Origin: PRO6 sp035565775
GTDB taxonomy: Bacteria; Pseudomonadota; Alphaproteobacteria; Rhizobiales; Xanthobacteraceae
DNA length: 64,000 nucleotides
Assembly: GCA_035565775.1 (NCBI GenBank)
Contig: DATMRW010000013.1
Coordinates: 1-64,000, forward strand
Direction: 5' to 3'
Part shown: positions 34,773 to 43,345 of the stretch, one piece after another
Layout: the number at the start of each line of letters is the position of its first letter
Numbering within the stretch: the stretch's first letter is position 1
Made by a program: the position numbers and the translations under genes
Notes under the pieces: generated by a model
Databases searched by the model: none
Told to the model about the DNA's origin: nothing
Seen by the model: the letters and a program-made list of their open reading frames with translations, nothing else

Positions 34773-36323
34773 TCAGCGGACGATCGGGCCGCTCGGCCCC
34801 CGCGAGGGCGGGACCACGATGCGGTCGTTCGGCACCCGGACGATCGGGCCCGCCGGGATCCGTTGCCCGGTCGAAGGCTTGGTGCCTGCAGGCATACCGG
34901 GGCGCGGATACGGGCGCGTCTGCGGCGGCATGCGTGGCGGCATCCGCCCCGGCGGCATGTAGACCGGCGGGGCGCGGCGTTGCGGCGGCACAAAGACCCC
35001 CAGCGGGCCGCGATAGATCACCACATCGTCGTCGTAATAGGGGGGCGGCACCGGGCCGGGCGGCGGGCGGCGGTCGGTCTGCCGTGTCGGCGGCGGCTTG
35101 GCGGCCTGCTTGCGCGGCGGCGTCGCCGCCGGCGCCGGCGCTGGGGGAGGAGCCGAGCACGAACAGGTCGGGCCGAGCGCGGCCAGCGCCAGCGCTGCAT
35201 CCGGCTCCGGCGAGCGGCGTCTGACGCGCTCCTCGAGGCGGCGCGCGGTCGGGGCGAGATCGCTCGATCCATAGGCGGCGAGGAAGCGCTGATAGCCGAT
35301 GGCGGTGTTGGTCAGCGTCGCCAGTTGCCACGCCTCCATCTCCTGGCGGCGGGCCAGCACGCTGCGCACTCGCGGCGCCATCGGCGACTGCTCGAACGCC
35401 GCGACGAAGGCCTCATAGCCCGCAACGTCGTTTTCGCTGATCACGAGGTCATAGGCGGCCTGCGGCGGCATGTCCTTCAGGCGCTTCCGCCACTCGTCGA
35501 CGGAGGCCTTCGCGGCGGCGGCCTCGGCTGTTTTGGCCGGGCTCTCGCCGCCGAAGAAATTGAAGCTGTCGGTGAGGGACGAGCTGTCCCACGGCACCTG
35601 GCGGCCTTCAGTCGCCTGATTCACCGACACGCGCACGCGCTTGAAGGCTTCTTCGATGGTGAGGCCCGGCTCGCGCGCCACTTTCAAGAGGGCGGTGGTG
35701 TAGGGCGAATTCTGGCCGGTGCCGTCCTCGGCTTCGGCGCCGGGCGAGGTCGAATAGGAGATGAAGGTGCCGGCCGCGCCGGTCTTGGCGTCGACCATGG
35801 CAAGCCCCTGGCCGGCGGCGCTGCGCACCTCGGGGAAAGGATTGTTGCGGCAGGCGTCGAGCAGGACGATCCGCATCCGGCTGGGTACCGAGGTCAGCGT
35901 GTTCAGAAGGTCGTTGAGGCGCACCGCCTGCAGCGGAATGTCGGCCTCGCGTTTCGGATCGACATCGACCGGAATGAGATAGTTTTCGCCGTCGACCTGA
36001 ATGCCATGACCGGCGTAAAACACCAGCGCGACCGTTTCCGGCCCCTTGGATTGAATCTTTGAGGTGAACTCGCTGACGCTCTGGCGCAGGTCATATTGCG
36101 TCAGGTCCGAGGCAGTGGAGACGTCGAAGCCCGCGTCAGAGAGCATCTGCGCCATCGCCTTGGCGTCGTTGGCCGGGTTCGGCAGCGGTGCGACCGCACG
36201 ATATGACGATTGGCCGATGACCAGGGCGAGCCGTTCGGCCGCGGTGGCGGAAGTGCCCGCGGTCAGGGGAGCGGTGATCGCGACCATGGCGACAAGCATG
36301 GCGCTGACAAGATGACGCCGCAT
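34773..36323 (-). CDS. Caspase family (metacaspase-like) protein with intact His/Cys dyad
   Basis: A 516-residue exported peptidase C14-type protein. Signal peptide residues 1-29, then the p20-like caspase domain (30-245) with catalytic His106 in YAGHG and Cys158 in LDACRNNPF, both intact. A helical middle region (about 270-385) resembles short tandem helical repeats (EVAFVAAFEQSP-like units), and the last ~110 residues are Pro/Arg-rich and disordered. ATG 36323 has GAGGTG upstream and is preferred to TTG 36335. Metacaspase-type enzymes cleave after Arg or Lys; the target and role here are unknown. A sister protein with a substituted dyad lies at 42439-43311. Confidence 0.85.
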   Translation of the reverse strand: MRRHLVSAMLVAMVAITAPLTAGTSATAAERLALVIGQSSYRAVAPLPNPANDAKAMAQMLSDAGFDVSTASDLTQYDLRQSVSEFTSKIQSKGPETVALVFYAGHGIQVDGENYLIPVDVDPKREADIPLQAVRLNDLLNTLTSVPSRMRIVLLDACRNNPFPEVRSAAGQGLAMVDAKTGAAGTFISYSTSPGAEAEDGTGQNSPYTTALLKVAREPGLTIEEAFKRVRVSVNQATEGRQVPWDSSSLTDSFNFFGGESPAKTAEAAAAKASVDEWRKRLKDMPPQAAYDLVISENDVAGYEAFVAAFEQSPMAPRVRSVLARRQEMEAWQLATLTNTAIGYQRFLAAYGSSDLAPTARRLEERVRRRSPEPDAALALAALGPTCSCSAPPPAPAPAATPPRKQAAKPPPTRQTDRRPPPGPVPPPYYDDDVVIYRGPLGVFVPPQRRAPPVYMPPGRMPPRMPPQTRPYPRPGMPAGTKPSTGQRIPAGPIVRVPNDRIVVPPSRGPSGPIVR

Positions 36324-36459
36324 CGTACACCTCAATCGAAGGTCAGGATGAATTGGATCAGGCCCAATCCGATCATGCTTGAATCCGTCCGCAAATCAAA
36401 CAGCGGCGCGACGGCTGATCGCCAGCGCCGAACGGAATGTGCGTTGGTCTCAAACGAAA

Positions 36460-36492
36460 GGCGGGCGGTTCAAACGCGTTGAACCGCCCGCC
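36460..36492 (-). terminator. Rho-independent terminator of htpG
   Basis: A perfect 14-bp stem (36460-36473 with 36479-36492) and 5-base loop, 30 bases after the htpG stop. On the minus strand it is followed by CTTTCGTTTGAG, a T-rich though not pure tail. It separates htpG from the caspase-like gene on the same strand. Confidence 0.75.
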
Positions 36493-36521
36493 TGAGATTG
36501 TCTTGTGTTGTTGCGCCCAGA

Positions 36522-38402
36522 TCAGAAGCTGCGCGCGATCAGCCGGTTGAGCCGCGCGGTGAACGCGGCCGGATCGTCCGGCACTTCGCCTTCGAGGATA
36601 TAGGCCTGATCGAGCAGAAGCGCCGAGATGTCGGCGACGTCCTCGAGACGCTCGCCCGTCTTTGCGGCCGCGATCGCCTTGACAAGCGGGTGCGCCATGT
36701 TGAGCTCGAGGACGGGCTTCGACAGACTGCCCTGGCCGCTCTGCGCCAGCATCCGCTCCAGCATGCGGTCGGGGCCGAAGCCGCGGGAGACGAGGCAGGA
36801 TGCGCTGTCTGTCAGGCGCTGCGAGGCGCGGACATCCGACACCCGCTCGCCGAGGCTTTCCTTCACCGCCGCGATCACCGCGGCATCGTCCGCGGTCGAG
36901 GCCGGCGGCTTGGCGGCCTCGTCGGTGAGCGGCACCAGGCTGAAATCGACGTCGCCGTGGCTGAGGGACTTGAGCGGCTTGCCCTCGAATTCGAGCGGGG
37001 CGGAGGTCCAGAAGGCGTCGACGGGATCGGTCAGCAGCAGCACCTCGATGCCGCGCGCCTTGGCGGCTTCGAGCTTGGGGTTGGACTGCAGGCGCGCCAT
37101 GCTGTCGCCGACGAGGTAATAGATCTCGGTCTGGTTGGGCTTGAGGCCCGCGACATAGTCCTTGAGCGTGCGGTTCTCACCGGCGGTCGAAGTGAAGCGC
37201 GTCAGCTTCAAAAGCTGTTCGCGGCGGGCGAAATCCTCGTAGATGCCTTCCTTCAGCACCGAGCCGAAGGCATCCCAGATCTTGCCGAAGGCCTCGGCGT
37301 CGCGCGTGGCGAGGTGCTCGAGTTCGGTCACGACGCGGTTGCCGAGCGCGGTGCGGATCTGCGCCAGCTGCGGGTTGTTCTGCAGCATCTCGCGGGAGAT
37401 GTTGAGCGGCAGGTCCTCGCTGTCGACCACGCCGCGCATGAAACGCAGATAGGATGGCAGCAGGTCGGCGTCGGCGGTGATGAAGACGCGGCGGACATAG
37501 AGCTTGACGTGGCCCTTGCGCGACGGCTCGAACAGGTCGAACGGCCGCTGCGACGGCGCGAACAGCAGCACGGCATAGGACTGGCGGCCTTCCGCCTTGT
37601 AGTGCAGCGTCAGGGCCGGCTCGTCATAGCCGTGGCTGATCGCCTTGTAGGCCGCCGAATAGTCTTCCGGCTTGAGTTCGGATTTCGGCCGCTGCCACAG
37701 CGCGCTGGCGCTGTTGATCTGGCGCGGCTCCTTCTCCTTCTCGATGAGCTCGATCGGAAACTGGATATTGTCCGAATAGGCCGAAACGATGCGCTCGATC
37801 TCGTGGCTTTCGAGATAGCGCTTGGCGTCGTCCTTGAGGTGCAGGACGATCTCGGTGCCGCGCGCCACGCGCGCCGCCTGCGCCTCGTCGGCATTGGCGA
37901 TCTCGAAGCCCGCGCCGCCGGACGACGACCAGACGAAGGCTTCGGTCTCGCCAGCGTGGCGGCTCGTCACCGTGATCTTGTCGGCGACCATGAACGCGGC
38001 GTAGAAGCCGACGCCGAACTGGCCGATCAGGTTGGCGCTTTCCTTGCTTTCGTTGATGCGCTGGATGAAGGCGCGGGTGCCGGAGCGGGCGATGGTGCCG
38101 AGATTGTCAATCAGCTCCTGCCGCTCCATGCCGATACCGGTGTCGGCGACGGTCAGGGTGCCGGCCTCGGCATCGGGGGTGATGCGGATCGTCAGCGGCC
38201 CGCCATTCTCCAGCAGGGACGGGTTGGCGATCGCCTCATAGCGCAGCTTGTCGCAGGCGTCGGAGGCGTTGGAGATCAGTTCGCGCAGAAAGATGTCGGT
38301 TTCGGAATAGACGGAGTGCACCATGAGGTGCAGCAGGTCGGCGACTTCCGCCTGGAACGGCTGCGTGGTCGCGTGGGTCTCGGTTTTGGTTTCGGCAGTC
38401 AT
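36522..38402 (-). CDS. htpG: Molecular chaperone HtpG (Hsp90)
   Basis: A 626-residue Hsp90. The N-terminal GHKL ATPase domain carries ELISNASDACDKLRYEA (catalytic Glu, Asn), DTGIGM and the lid motif GQFGVGFYAAFMVADK; the middle domain with FDLFEP and the C-terminal dimerisation domain follow. As in bacterial Hsp90s there is no MEEVD tail. It is an ATP-dependent cytosolic chaperone for stress-damaged proteins. ATG 38402. An RpoH-type promoter is visible at 38438-38465 and a strong terminator after the gene, so it is a single-gene transcript. Confidence 0.96.
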   Translation of the reverse strand: MTAETKTETHATTQPFQAEVADLLHLMVHSVYSETDIFLRELISNASDACDKLRYEAIANPSLLENGGPLTIRITPDAEAGTLTVADTGIGMERQELIDNLGTIARSGTRAFIQRINESKESANLIGQFGVGFYAAFMVADKITVTSRHAGETEAFVWSSSGGAGFEIANADEAQAARVARGTEIVLHLKDDAKRYLESHEIERIVSAYSDNIQFPIELIEKEKEPRQINSASALWQRPKSELKPEDYSAAYKAISHGYDEPALTLHYKAEGRQSYAVLLFAPSQRPFDLFEPSRKGHVKLYVRRVFITADADLLPSYLRFMRGVVDSEDLPLNISREMLQNNPQLAQIRTALGNRVVTELEHLATRDAEAFGKIWDAFGSVLKEGIYEDFARREQLLKLTRFTSTAGENRTLKDYVAGLKPNQTEIYYLVGDSMARLQSNPKLEAAKARGIEVLLLTDPVDAFWTSAPLEFEGKPLKSLSHGDVDFSLVPLTDEAAKPPASTADDAAVIAAVKESLGERVSDVRASQRLTDSASCLVSRGFGPDRMLERMLAQSGQGSLSKPVLELNMAHPLVKAIAAAKTGERLEDVADISALLLDQAYILEGEVPDDPAAFTARLNRLIARSF

Positions 38403-38437
38403 ATCGGTCTCTCGCTAGTCCCGGAACACTCGGCCCG

Positions 38438-38465
38438 ATATAGCGCGCAAACCACGCGCTGCAAG
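38438..38465 (-). promoter_or_regulatory. RpoH (heat-shock sigma)-type promoter of htpG
   Basis: On the minus strand CTTG (38465-38462) is followed after 17 bases by GCTATAT (38444-38438) and then C-G-G, fitting the alphaproteobacterial RpoH consensus CTTG-N17/18-CYTATNTNNG at all but one base. Transcription would begin about 28 bases before the htpG ATG. The consensus is from memory; the match is seen directly. Confidence 0.55.
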
Positions 38466-38503
38466 GCGCGGCGGCGAGAAGCCGTTCGGAAGGGGCGGCG
38501 CGG

Positions 38504-39157
38504 TCAGAGCCGCGACAGCGAGGTATCGAGCCCGATGATGTGCGCGAGCGTCTGCACCTCGCGCCTCTGGTCCTCGCGCAGCCCCTTCAGGAAAGGCAGG
38601 GCGGCAGTTCTCAGCCGCTGGAGTTCGGCGCTCGCCGGATCGAGGGTCACCGTCTGGCCGCGCTTGGCCTCTTTGGTCTTTTTGGCATGGAGGCGGATGA
38701 CGTCGTGCAGCGCGGCGACAACGGCCGGCCAAAGCTTCTCCTGCGCCGGCGTCAGCTTCAGGCGCGTCTTGATGCTGGCGATCTGCGCGTCGTTGAGCAG
38801 CGGGTTGCGCAGGTCGGAAAGCGATGGCGCGCGCGGCGCCTGCGTCGGCGGCACCACCGGGTAGGGCGTCGGGGTGAAGTGCAGCGGCGGCTTCTCGAAG
38901 GCATCGAAGCTCGCGCGCAAAATATCTGCGGGGCTCGCAGGTGCTTCCTCGAGCAGCATCGAATACCGACGCTCCAGCGTCAGGCCGAGCCGGTCCTCCT
39001 TGGCCTCGCGGTTGGGATGGAATTCGACATCAGCCTTCGAGGATCGGTTGGCCGCGGGATGGATCTGCACCGATACCGCTGCGGTCGACGGCGGGATTGC
39101 GCCGGCAAAAAAATAGACGCCCGCTGCCGCGCCAATGGCGACAACGCCGGCGAGCAT
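38504..39157 (-). CDS. LTXXQ-motif (Spy/CpxP-like) membrane-anchored protein
   Basis: A 217-residue protein with an N-terminal membrane segment or uncleaved signal (residues 1-20) and a periplasmic remainder. Near residue 134 comes LTPAQEKLWPAVVAAL, the LTXXQ motif of Spy/CpxP-type periplasmic helical proteins, inside a predicted helical domain (about 118-210). The region 25-115 is low-complexity and Pro-rich. No function can be assigned beyond possible envelope stress or chaperone activity. ATG 39157 is the first usable start; the sequence before it is not obviously coding. It follows the nuclease-sunset gene on the same strand. Confidence 0.65.
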   Translation of the reverse strand: MLAGVVAIGAAAGVYFFAGAIPPSTAAVSVQIHPAANRSSKADVEFHPNREAKEDRLGLTLERRYSMLLEEAPASPADILRASFDAFEKPPLHFTPTPYPVVPPTQAPRAPSLSDLRNPLLNDAQIASIKTRLKLTPAQEKLWPAVVAALHDVIRLHAKKTKEAKRGQTVTLDPASAELQRLRTAALPFLKGLREDQRREVQTLAHIIGLDTSLSRL

Positions 39158-39290
39158 CAGGATCTTGAGACCGACTGCGATCCTCTCCTCCTCGAATTCA
39201 TCAGAGGTCGGAATAGTTTAGCACTCCCGCAGCCTCGCCCGAAGAGTAGACGAGGACGGTGCCGCAGCGCCAGCTTTTTTGCGGATGCGC

Positions 39291-40058
39291 TTACCGGCGG
39301 GTTTCCCGGCAGCCTGCGGCCTTGGCATCGTCCACCGAGCAGAACCAGCGGGTTCCCTTGGCGATGTCCATCTTGATCTTGGCGTACCAGCGGCTGTGCG
39401 GCTGATGATAGATGCAGTAGCCCGACCGATTGACGTTGCCCTTGATGCGGCAGCCCGGCGAAGGCGGGTGGCTGCCGGACGCGGAGGCCATGAGCGGCAG
39501 CCGGGCGCTTTCCGGCGCGTGGAAGGCGCCGAGCAGCGGCGCTTTCTTGTTGCGCACCCGCCAGTCCCATGGGGCAAAGAACGAGCCGGCCCAGATCCCG
39601 GCGCGGGCCTTGCGGGCCTCGGCCTCGTCCGCCTGATAATTGGCCGCGGCCTGTGTGTCGACGCGCGTCGCCCGCGTGAAGGCGAGCGCCCAGCCACTGC
39701 GCACCATCCATTTCTGGATGTCTTCGCCCTTGACCTCACAGCGCGCCAGCGCGCGGCCGAAACGGTCGTTGCGGGTCGACTGGCAGGTCCAGGGCAGATC
39801 CTTCGTTCGTTGGGCGAGCGCGTCACGCGCCGCGATCCCGCAGGTCCACTGCTCGCCCTTGGCGTTGAGGCAGAGCTGATCGATGCTCGGCGCATCGATG
39901 CCGAGCAGGCGGATGCGGCGGCCGCCGATCTGGATGCGGTCGCCCTCCGCGATGGTCGGCACGCCGGATATCTCGGCGCTGATCGCCTGCGTCGCCGGCG
40001 CGAGGCTGAGCACCACGAGGGCGGCGGTGATGGCGCTGAAACGGGCATACTGGTTCAT
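39291..40058 (-). CDS. Thermonuclease (SNase)-like protein with C-terminal sunset domain
   Basis: A 255-residue exported protein. Signal peptide residues 1-28, then an SNase OB-fold (about 30-150) with Arg50 and Asp55 in RLLGIDAP and Arg102 in RFGRALARC, matching Arg35, Asp40 and Arg87 of staphylococcal nuclease. The position of general-base Glu43 is Ser58 (GIDAPSIDQLC), so cleavage may be weak or absent. The C-terminal ~55 residues have the sunset-domain pattern: CRIKGNVNRSGYCIYH, WYAKIKM, WFCSVDDAKAAGCR. Six or more Cys suggest disulfides or metal binding. A secreted nucleic-acid-binding role is likely; catalysis is doubtful. Confidence 0.8.
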   Translation of the reverse strand: MNQYARFSAITAALVVLSLAPATQAISAEISGVPTIAEGDRIQIGGRRIRLLGIDAPSIDQLCLNAKGEQWTCGIAARDALAQRTKDLPWTCQSTRNDRFGRALARCEVKGEDIQKWMVRSGWALAFTRATRVDTQAAANYQADEAEARKARAGIWAGSFFAPWDWRVRNKKAPLLGAFHAPESARLPLMASASGSHPPSPGCRIKGNVNRSGYCIYHQPHSRWYAKIKMDIAKGTRWFCSVDDAKAAGCRETRR

Positions 40059-40140
40059 CGGACGGAGTTCCGTCTGGGAACGAAAGCGCCAGCAAGTCGG
40101 GGAAATGTGGTTCCAATGCGGCGGCGCTTCAAATTCGTCG

Positions 40141-41883
40141 TCACGGTGCCGGGCGCACGCCGGCGGTGACCGAGCGGCGCGCCAGCGTCAGGCCCATCAG
40201 CACGAAGGCCGATGTGACTTCCGGTCCGCCGACCAGAATGCGCGTCGGCGTCTTCATCTTGTTCCACTCATAAGCCTTGAACGGGGCGCGCCGGCCGCCT
40301 TCGCCGTATCGCACGGCGATGGTCTGGAGCGGCGCGCTGAAGGCGGCGGGCGCTGCGCCGAGATGGCCGAGCGCGATTAGCGCAAGCGCGGCATCAAACG
40401 TGTTCATCTCGCGCGTGATCAGCTCGTCCTGAACGTAGGACAGCACATGCAGGCGGATCTCGGCAAACGCGCCGGTGGGATCGATCGCCTTGAGTGCCGG
40501 TGTCGGCAGCGCGCGATAGGCCGCATAACAGCGGCCGAAATAGGCGCAGTAAAGCTCGGGCAGGTAATAGATATGCGAGCGCGGATCGGCGAAGGCGCCG
40601 GACAGGACGAGGCGGCGCTGAAACGCGATGATCTTGCGGACGGCATTAAGGCGCGCCGGCGTTTCGACGATCTGCCAGCGCGCAAGATTGCGAAAGCAGG
40701 CGTCGAGCACGTCGAGATTCAATGTCGGATCGAGATCGTTGCCGTAAGGCCGGTCGCCGTCGAGATTGTCGATCCAGGTCACGATGCCGCCGTCGTAGTC
40801 GAGGTGATCGTTTAGCGGCACGGTCACCATGGGCTGGTTGTCGCGGTCGCTGACCTGCAGGCCTGCGTAAAAGTCGATCATCGGCTGGCTCAGCAGCGGA
40901 TGGATGATGCCGGCCTGCGTCGCCGCCGAGATCGAACAGGCGGTGGTGTCGCAATCGGGCACGTAAAGGCCGAAGCCGAGGTTCTGCTTGATCTGCGTGA
41001 AGAAGCGGCTGAAGCGCGGATGCGGCGGCGGCGCGAGCGCGGTGACGACGTCGAACAGCCCGCCATTGCGGCCGCGCACATGCTCGCGGCTGGTCGTGAG
41101 GCAAAAATCGGCCAGCGCCGAGATCACGCGCCGGCTGGCGGAAGCGGTGCGCGGCGATGCCAGGCCGGAGTCGATGAAGCTCAGCAGGGCCTCGATGAAG
41201 AAGGCATCGTAATAGGCCGAGCGGTGGCGGATCTGCATCGGCTGCCACATCTCCTCGGCGATGCCGCTCCATGGCGGGTTGATGACGTCCTTCAGCGTGG
41301 AGCGGGCGATGAAGACGCGGGCGAGGTTGAACAGCAGCGTCGAGTTCTTGTACTCGCGCGCGTTCAGCCCGTTGAGCGCGGCGGTGAAGTCGCGGCCGCG
41401 AATGTCGGGATCGCCGATCAGGTTGAAGGCCGCATAGGCCGGAATGAAGCCGTGGCGATCAAAGGTTTTGAGCAGGTGCTCGCCGCAGGCGACGATGATG
41501 CTGTCGATGGTGCGCTCGGTCGGCGGAGCGCCCGGCGATCTCACGGCCTTCGGGCGGGGATGCGCGAGCCCGATGGTGTCGACGAGCGCGGCAATCGGCG
41601 CGGCGATCGCCTGCCAGTCCGGCCGGTCGGCATCGCGGGCCTGCCGGATGGCGCTCGCGATCGCATCGAACCGTGACGCCTCGCGCAATTCGGCAAGCCC
41701 GGCCTTGCGAAGCAGCGGGCGCAGAATCGGATTGCCCAGAGCGGTCTGATAGAATTTTCGCAGGTGCGGATTGCCGCCGCGCCCGTCGCGCAAAATCGGA
41801 TCGCAGATGTCGTAAAGCGAAGGCCCGTCCTTACGCGCAGTCAACGAGCGCAAGGCGGCAGTCGAAAGCTGGCTGACGATCAT
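40141..41883 (-). CDS. Uncharacterised 580-residue protein with terpene-cyclase-like (alpha/alpha toroid) features
   Basis: I cannot name this gene. The 580-residue product has no signal peptide or membrane segments. It reads as an all-helical protein with repeats of paired helices (such as AAYDAFF/IEALLSF-like segments). Residues 309-317, PDCDTTACS, resemble the DxDD(T) protonation motif of class II terpene cyclases, and GGPEVTSAFVLMGL near the C-terminus resembles the 'GS-ELTTAL-LEAL' repeats of prenyltransferase/squalene-oxidase folds. A second Asp-rich stretch (DNLDGDRPYGNDLDP) follows. No QW repeats are clear. ATG 41883 is preferred over TTG 41886. A CRP-like palindrome lies 136 bases upstream. 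It ends 82 bases from the nuclease-sunset gene. Confidence 0.7.
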   Translation of the reverse strand: MIVSQLSTAALRSLTARKDGPSLYDICDPILRDGRGGNPHLRKFYQTALGNPILRPLLRKAGLAELREASRFDAIASAIRQARDADRPDWQAIAAPIAALVDTIGLAHPRPKAVRSPGAPPTERTIDSIIVACGEHLLKTFDRHGFIPAYAAFNLIGDPDIRGRDFTAALNGLNAREYKNSTLLFNLARVFIARSTLKDVINPPWSGIAEEMWQPMQIRHRSAYYDAFFIEALLSFIDSGLASPRTASASRRVISALADFCLTTSREHVRGRNGGLFDVVTALAPPPHPRFSRFFTQIKQNLGFGLYVPDCDTTACSISAATQAGIIHPLLSQPMIDFYAGLQVSDRDNQPMVTVPLNDHLDYDGGIVTWIDNLDGDRPYGNDLDPTLNLDVLDACFRNLARWQIVETPARLNAVRKIIAFQRRLVLSGAFADPRSHIYYLPELYCAYFGRCYAAYRALPTPALKAIDPTGAFAEIRLHVLSYVQDELITREMNTFDAALALIALGHLGAAPAAFSAPLQTIAVRYGEGGRRAPFKAYEWNKMKTPTRILVGGPEVTSAFVLMGLTLARRSVTAGVRPAP

Positions 41884-41886
41884 CAA

Positions 41887-42438
41887 TCTGTTCCGGCTGT
41901 CTGGAAGAACCTGCCTCCCGGAGGATCGCTGGCGAGACGGGAGGCGGCGAGTTTCAGGCTGATATTTTCAAGGCTGTCCGGTCCTCTGAGACCATCAGGA
42001 GTATACGCGCGAGACCAATGTGATTTTGGTCACAATGTTCCATCCAAAATTTGGCGATGATCGTGGCATGAAACCCGTCCGAGCTAAATAGCTTCGGACC
42101 CGTTCGGGACGTTGCCATGCCTCGAAAATTTGCCATCACATCAATCCGAAGCCCCAATCGCCGACGGAACCTTCGCCGGACTTGCTACCTCTGCGCGGTG
42201 GTTGTCGGCGTGTCGGCCAACAAAAAGACCGCACGCATGAGGCGCCAGAAAACGGGGCTTATCGAGGCCTGCAAGCGCGTGTTCGACAAGGCGGATTCGC
42301 CGAGAATGGCGGCGAAGGAAGAAATAATTGATCGCGCCCCGCCGTAAATAGCGCACAATTTATCGGCAGGGAGCGCGGCAGCTATGATTGTGCAGGCGCA
42401 TCGGGCTGGCGTGCGCCCCGCGGGATGATTTTCATCAG
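41887..42438. other. Divergent AT-richer intergenic region
   Basis: 552 bases between the uncharacterised toroid-like gene (minus) and the Tyr/Ser caspase homologue (plus). Base composition is lower in G+C than its flanks. It contains a perfect CRP-like palindrome at 42019-42034. A 76-codon frame at 42117-42347 (plus) encodes a basic product with no recognisable domain and is not accepted as a gene. Confidence 0.5.
42019..42034. promoter_or_regulatory. CRP-like binding site TGTGA-N6-TCACA
   Basis: Exact half-sites TGTGA (42019-42023) and TCACA (42030-42034) with a 6-base spacer, and flanking A/T that extends the symmetry (AATGTGA...TCACAATG). This equals the classical cAMP-CRP consensus. The site is 136 bases before the minus-strand gene at 41883 and 405 before the plus-strand gene at 42439. 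The window encodes both a Crp/Fnr protein (61157-61834) and an adenylate cyclase, but their link to this site is inference. Confidence 0.6.
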
Positions 42439-43311
42439 ATGCCATTCTCAAAGTTCCTTCACACCAGGCGGCGGATCGTCAGCGCCGGAAGTGCCTTTGC
42501 GGTTCTGGTCACGCTCGGCCTCGGCGCCCACGCGGCGCGGAACGCGCGCCACGAGCAGCCGGCCCGGCATGCAGTGGTGACGCCCGACCATGCCGCCACG
42601 CCAACGAGCGCGGACCGCCTTGCTCTGATCATCGGCAACAGCGCCTATCCGGATGCGGACGCGCCACTGGCCCAGCCCGTGAACGATGCGCGCGCGCTGG
42701 CCGCGCAGCTCCGGGGCCAGGGCTATGACGTGCAGGAAGCGGAGAACGCGACGAGGGCCGAGACCGAAGCTGCCATTGCGAGGATCGAGCGAAAGATCAC
42801 GCCGCAGTCGGTCGTCGTGATCTATTTTGCCGGATATGGTGTGCAGTCCGGTTCCGACAATTTCATGATTCCAGTCGATGCCGCGATCTGGAAGGAACGG
42901 GACGTGCGGCGCTCCGGCATCAACATCACGGCGATGCTGAAGGGCTTCCAGCACAAGGGCGCGCGCGCCAATGTCGCGGTGATCGACGCCTCGCGGCGCA
43001 ATCCCTATGAACGCCGCTACCGCAACTATTCGCGCGGCCTTGCGCCGATCGAGGCCGCGAAGAACACCATCGTCGTGTCATCCGCCGCACCGGGGTCGGT
43101 GCTCGATGATGCGAACGGCAAGCACAGCCTCTTGATGGAAACGCTGCTCGCGCAGCTCGGATCGAACGGCGAGAACGCCGAGGCGATGTTCGCCAGCATC
43201 CGCAGCGAAGTCTCAGGCAAGACAGATGGGCAGCAGCTGCTGACAATTACTTCGACATTGCCGGACGATGTAAAGATTGCTTCCGACCGGATGGCCGAGA
43301 AGCGCAGCTGA
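42439..43311 (+). CDS. Caspase-like protein with Tyr/Ser in place of the catalytic dyad (pseudo-caspase)
   Basis: A 290-residue exported protein. An N-terminal signal or anchor segment (residues ~11-33) is followed by a caspase p20-like domain (60-250) with the usual RLALIIGNSAY start, VNDARAL and NFMIPVDA landmarks. The catalytic His is Tyr133 (YFAGYG) and the catalytic Cys is Ser185 (IDASRRNPY), so it should not be a Cys protease. The fold-defining residues are otherwise kept, suggesting selection for binding or a different activity. ATG 42439 is preferred over an upstream TTG-type start at 42388. Compare the intact protein at 34773-36323. It is convergent with otsA. Confidence 0.82.
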   Translation: MPFSKFLHTRRRIVSAGSAFAVLVTLGLGAHAARNARHEQPARHAVVTPDHAATPTSADRLALIIGNSAYPDADAPLAQPVNDARALAAQLRGQGYDVQEAENATRAETEAAIARIERKITPQSVVVIYFAGYGVQSGSDNFMIPVDAAIWKERDVRRSGINITAMLKGFQHKGARANVAVIDASRRNPYERRYRNYSRGLAPIEAAKNTIVVSSAAPGSVLDDANGKHSLLMETLLAQLGSNGENAEAMFASIRSEVSGKTDGQQLLTITSTLPDDVKIASDRMAEKRS

Positions 43312-43345
43312 GTTTCAGTTGGAAGCGACTTTTGATCGGTGAGGA

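Noticed and set aside
36498..38864. Plus-strand frame of 788 codons opposite htpG
   Set aside because: Shadow of a highly conserved gene with clear motifs on the other strand.
42117..42347. 76-codon plus-strand frame in the region before the pseudo-caspase
   Set aside because: Very basic product, no ribosome-binding site, no recognisable domain, in an intergenic region with regulatory features.
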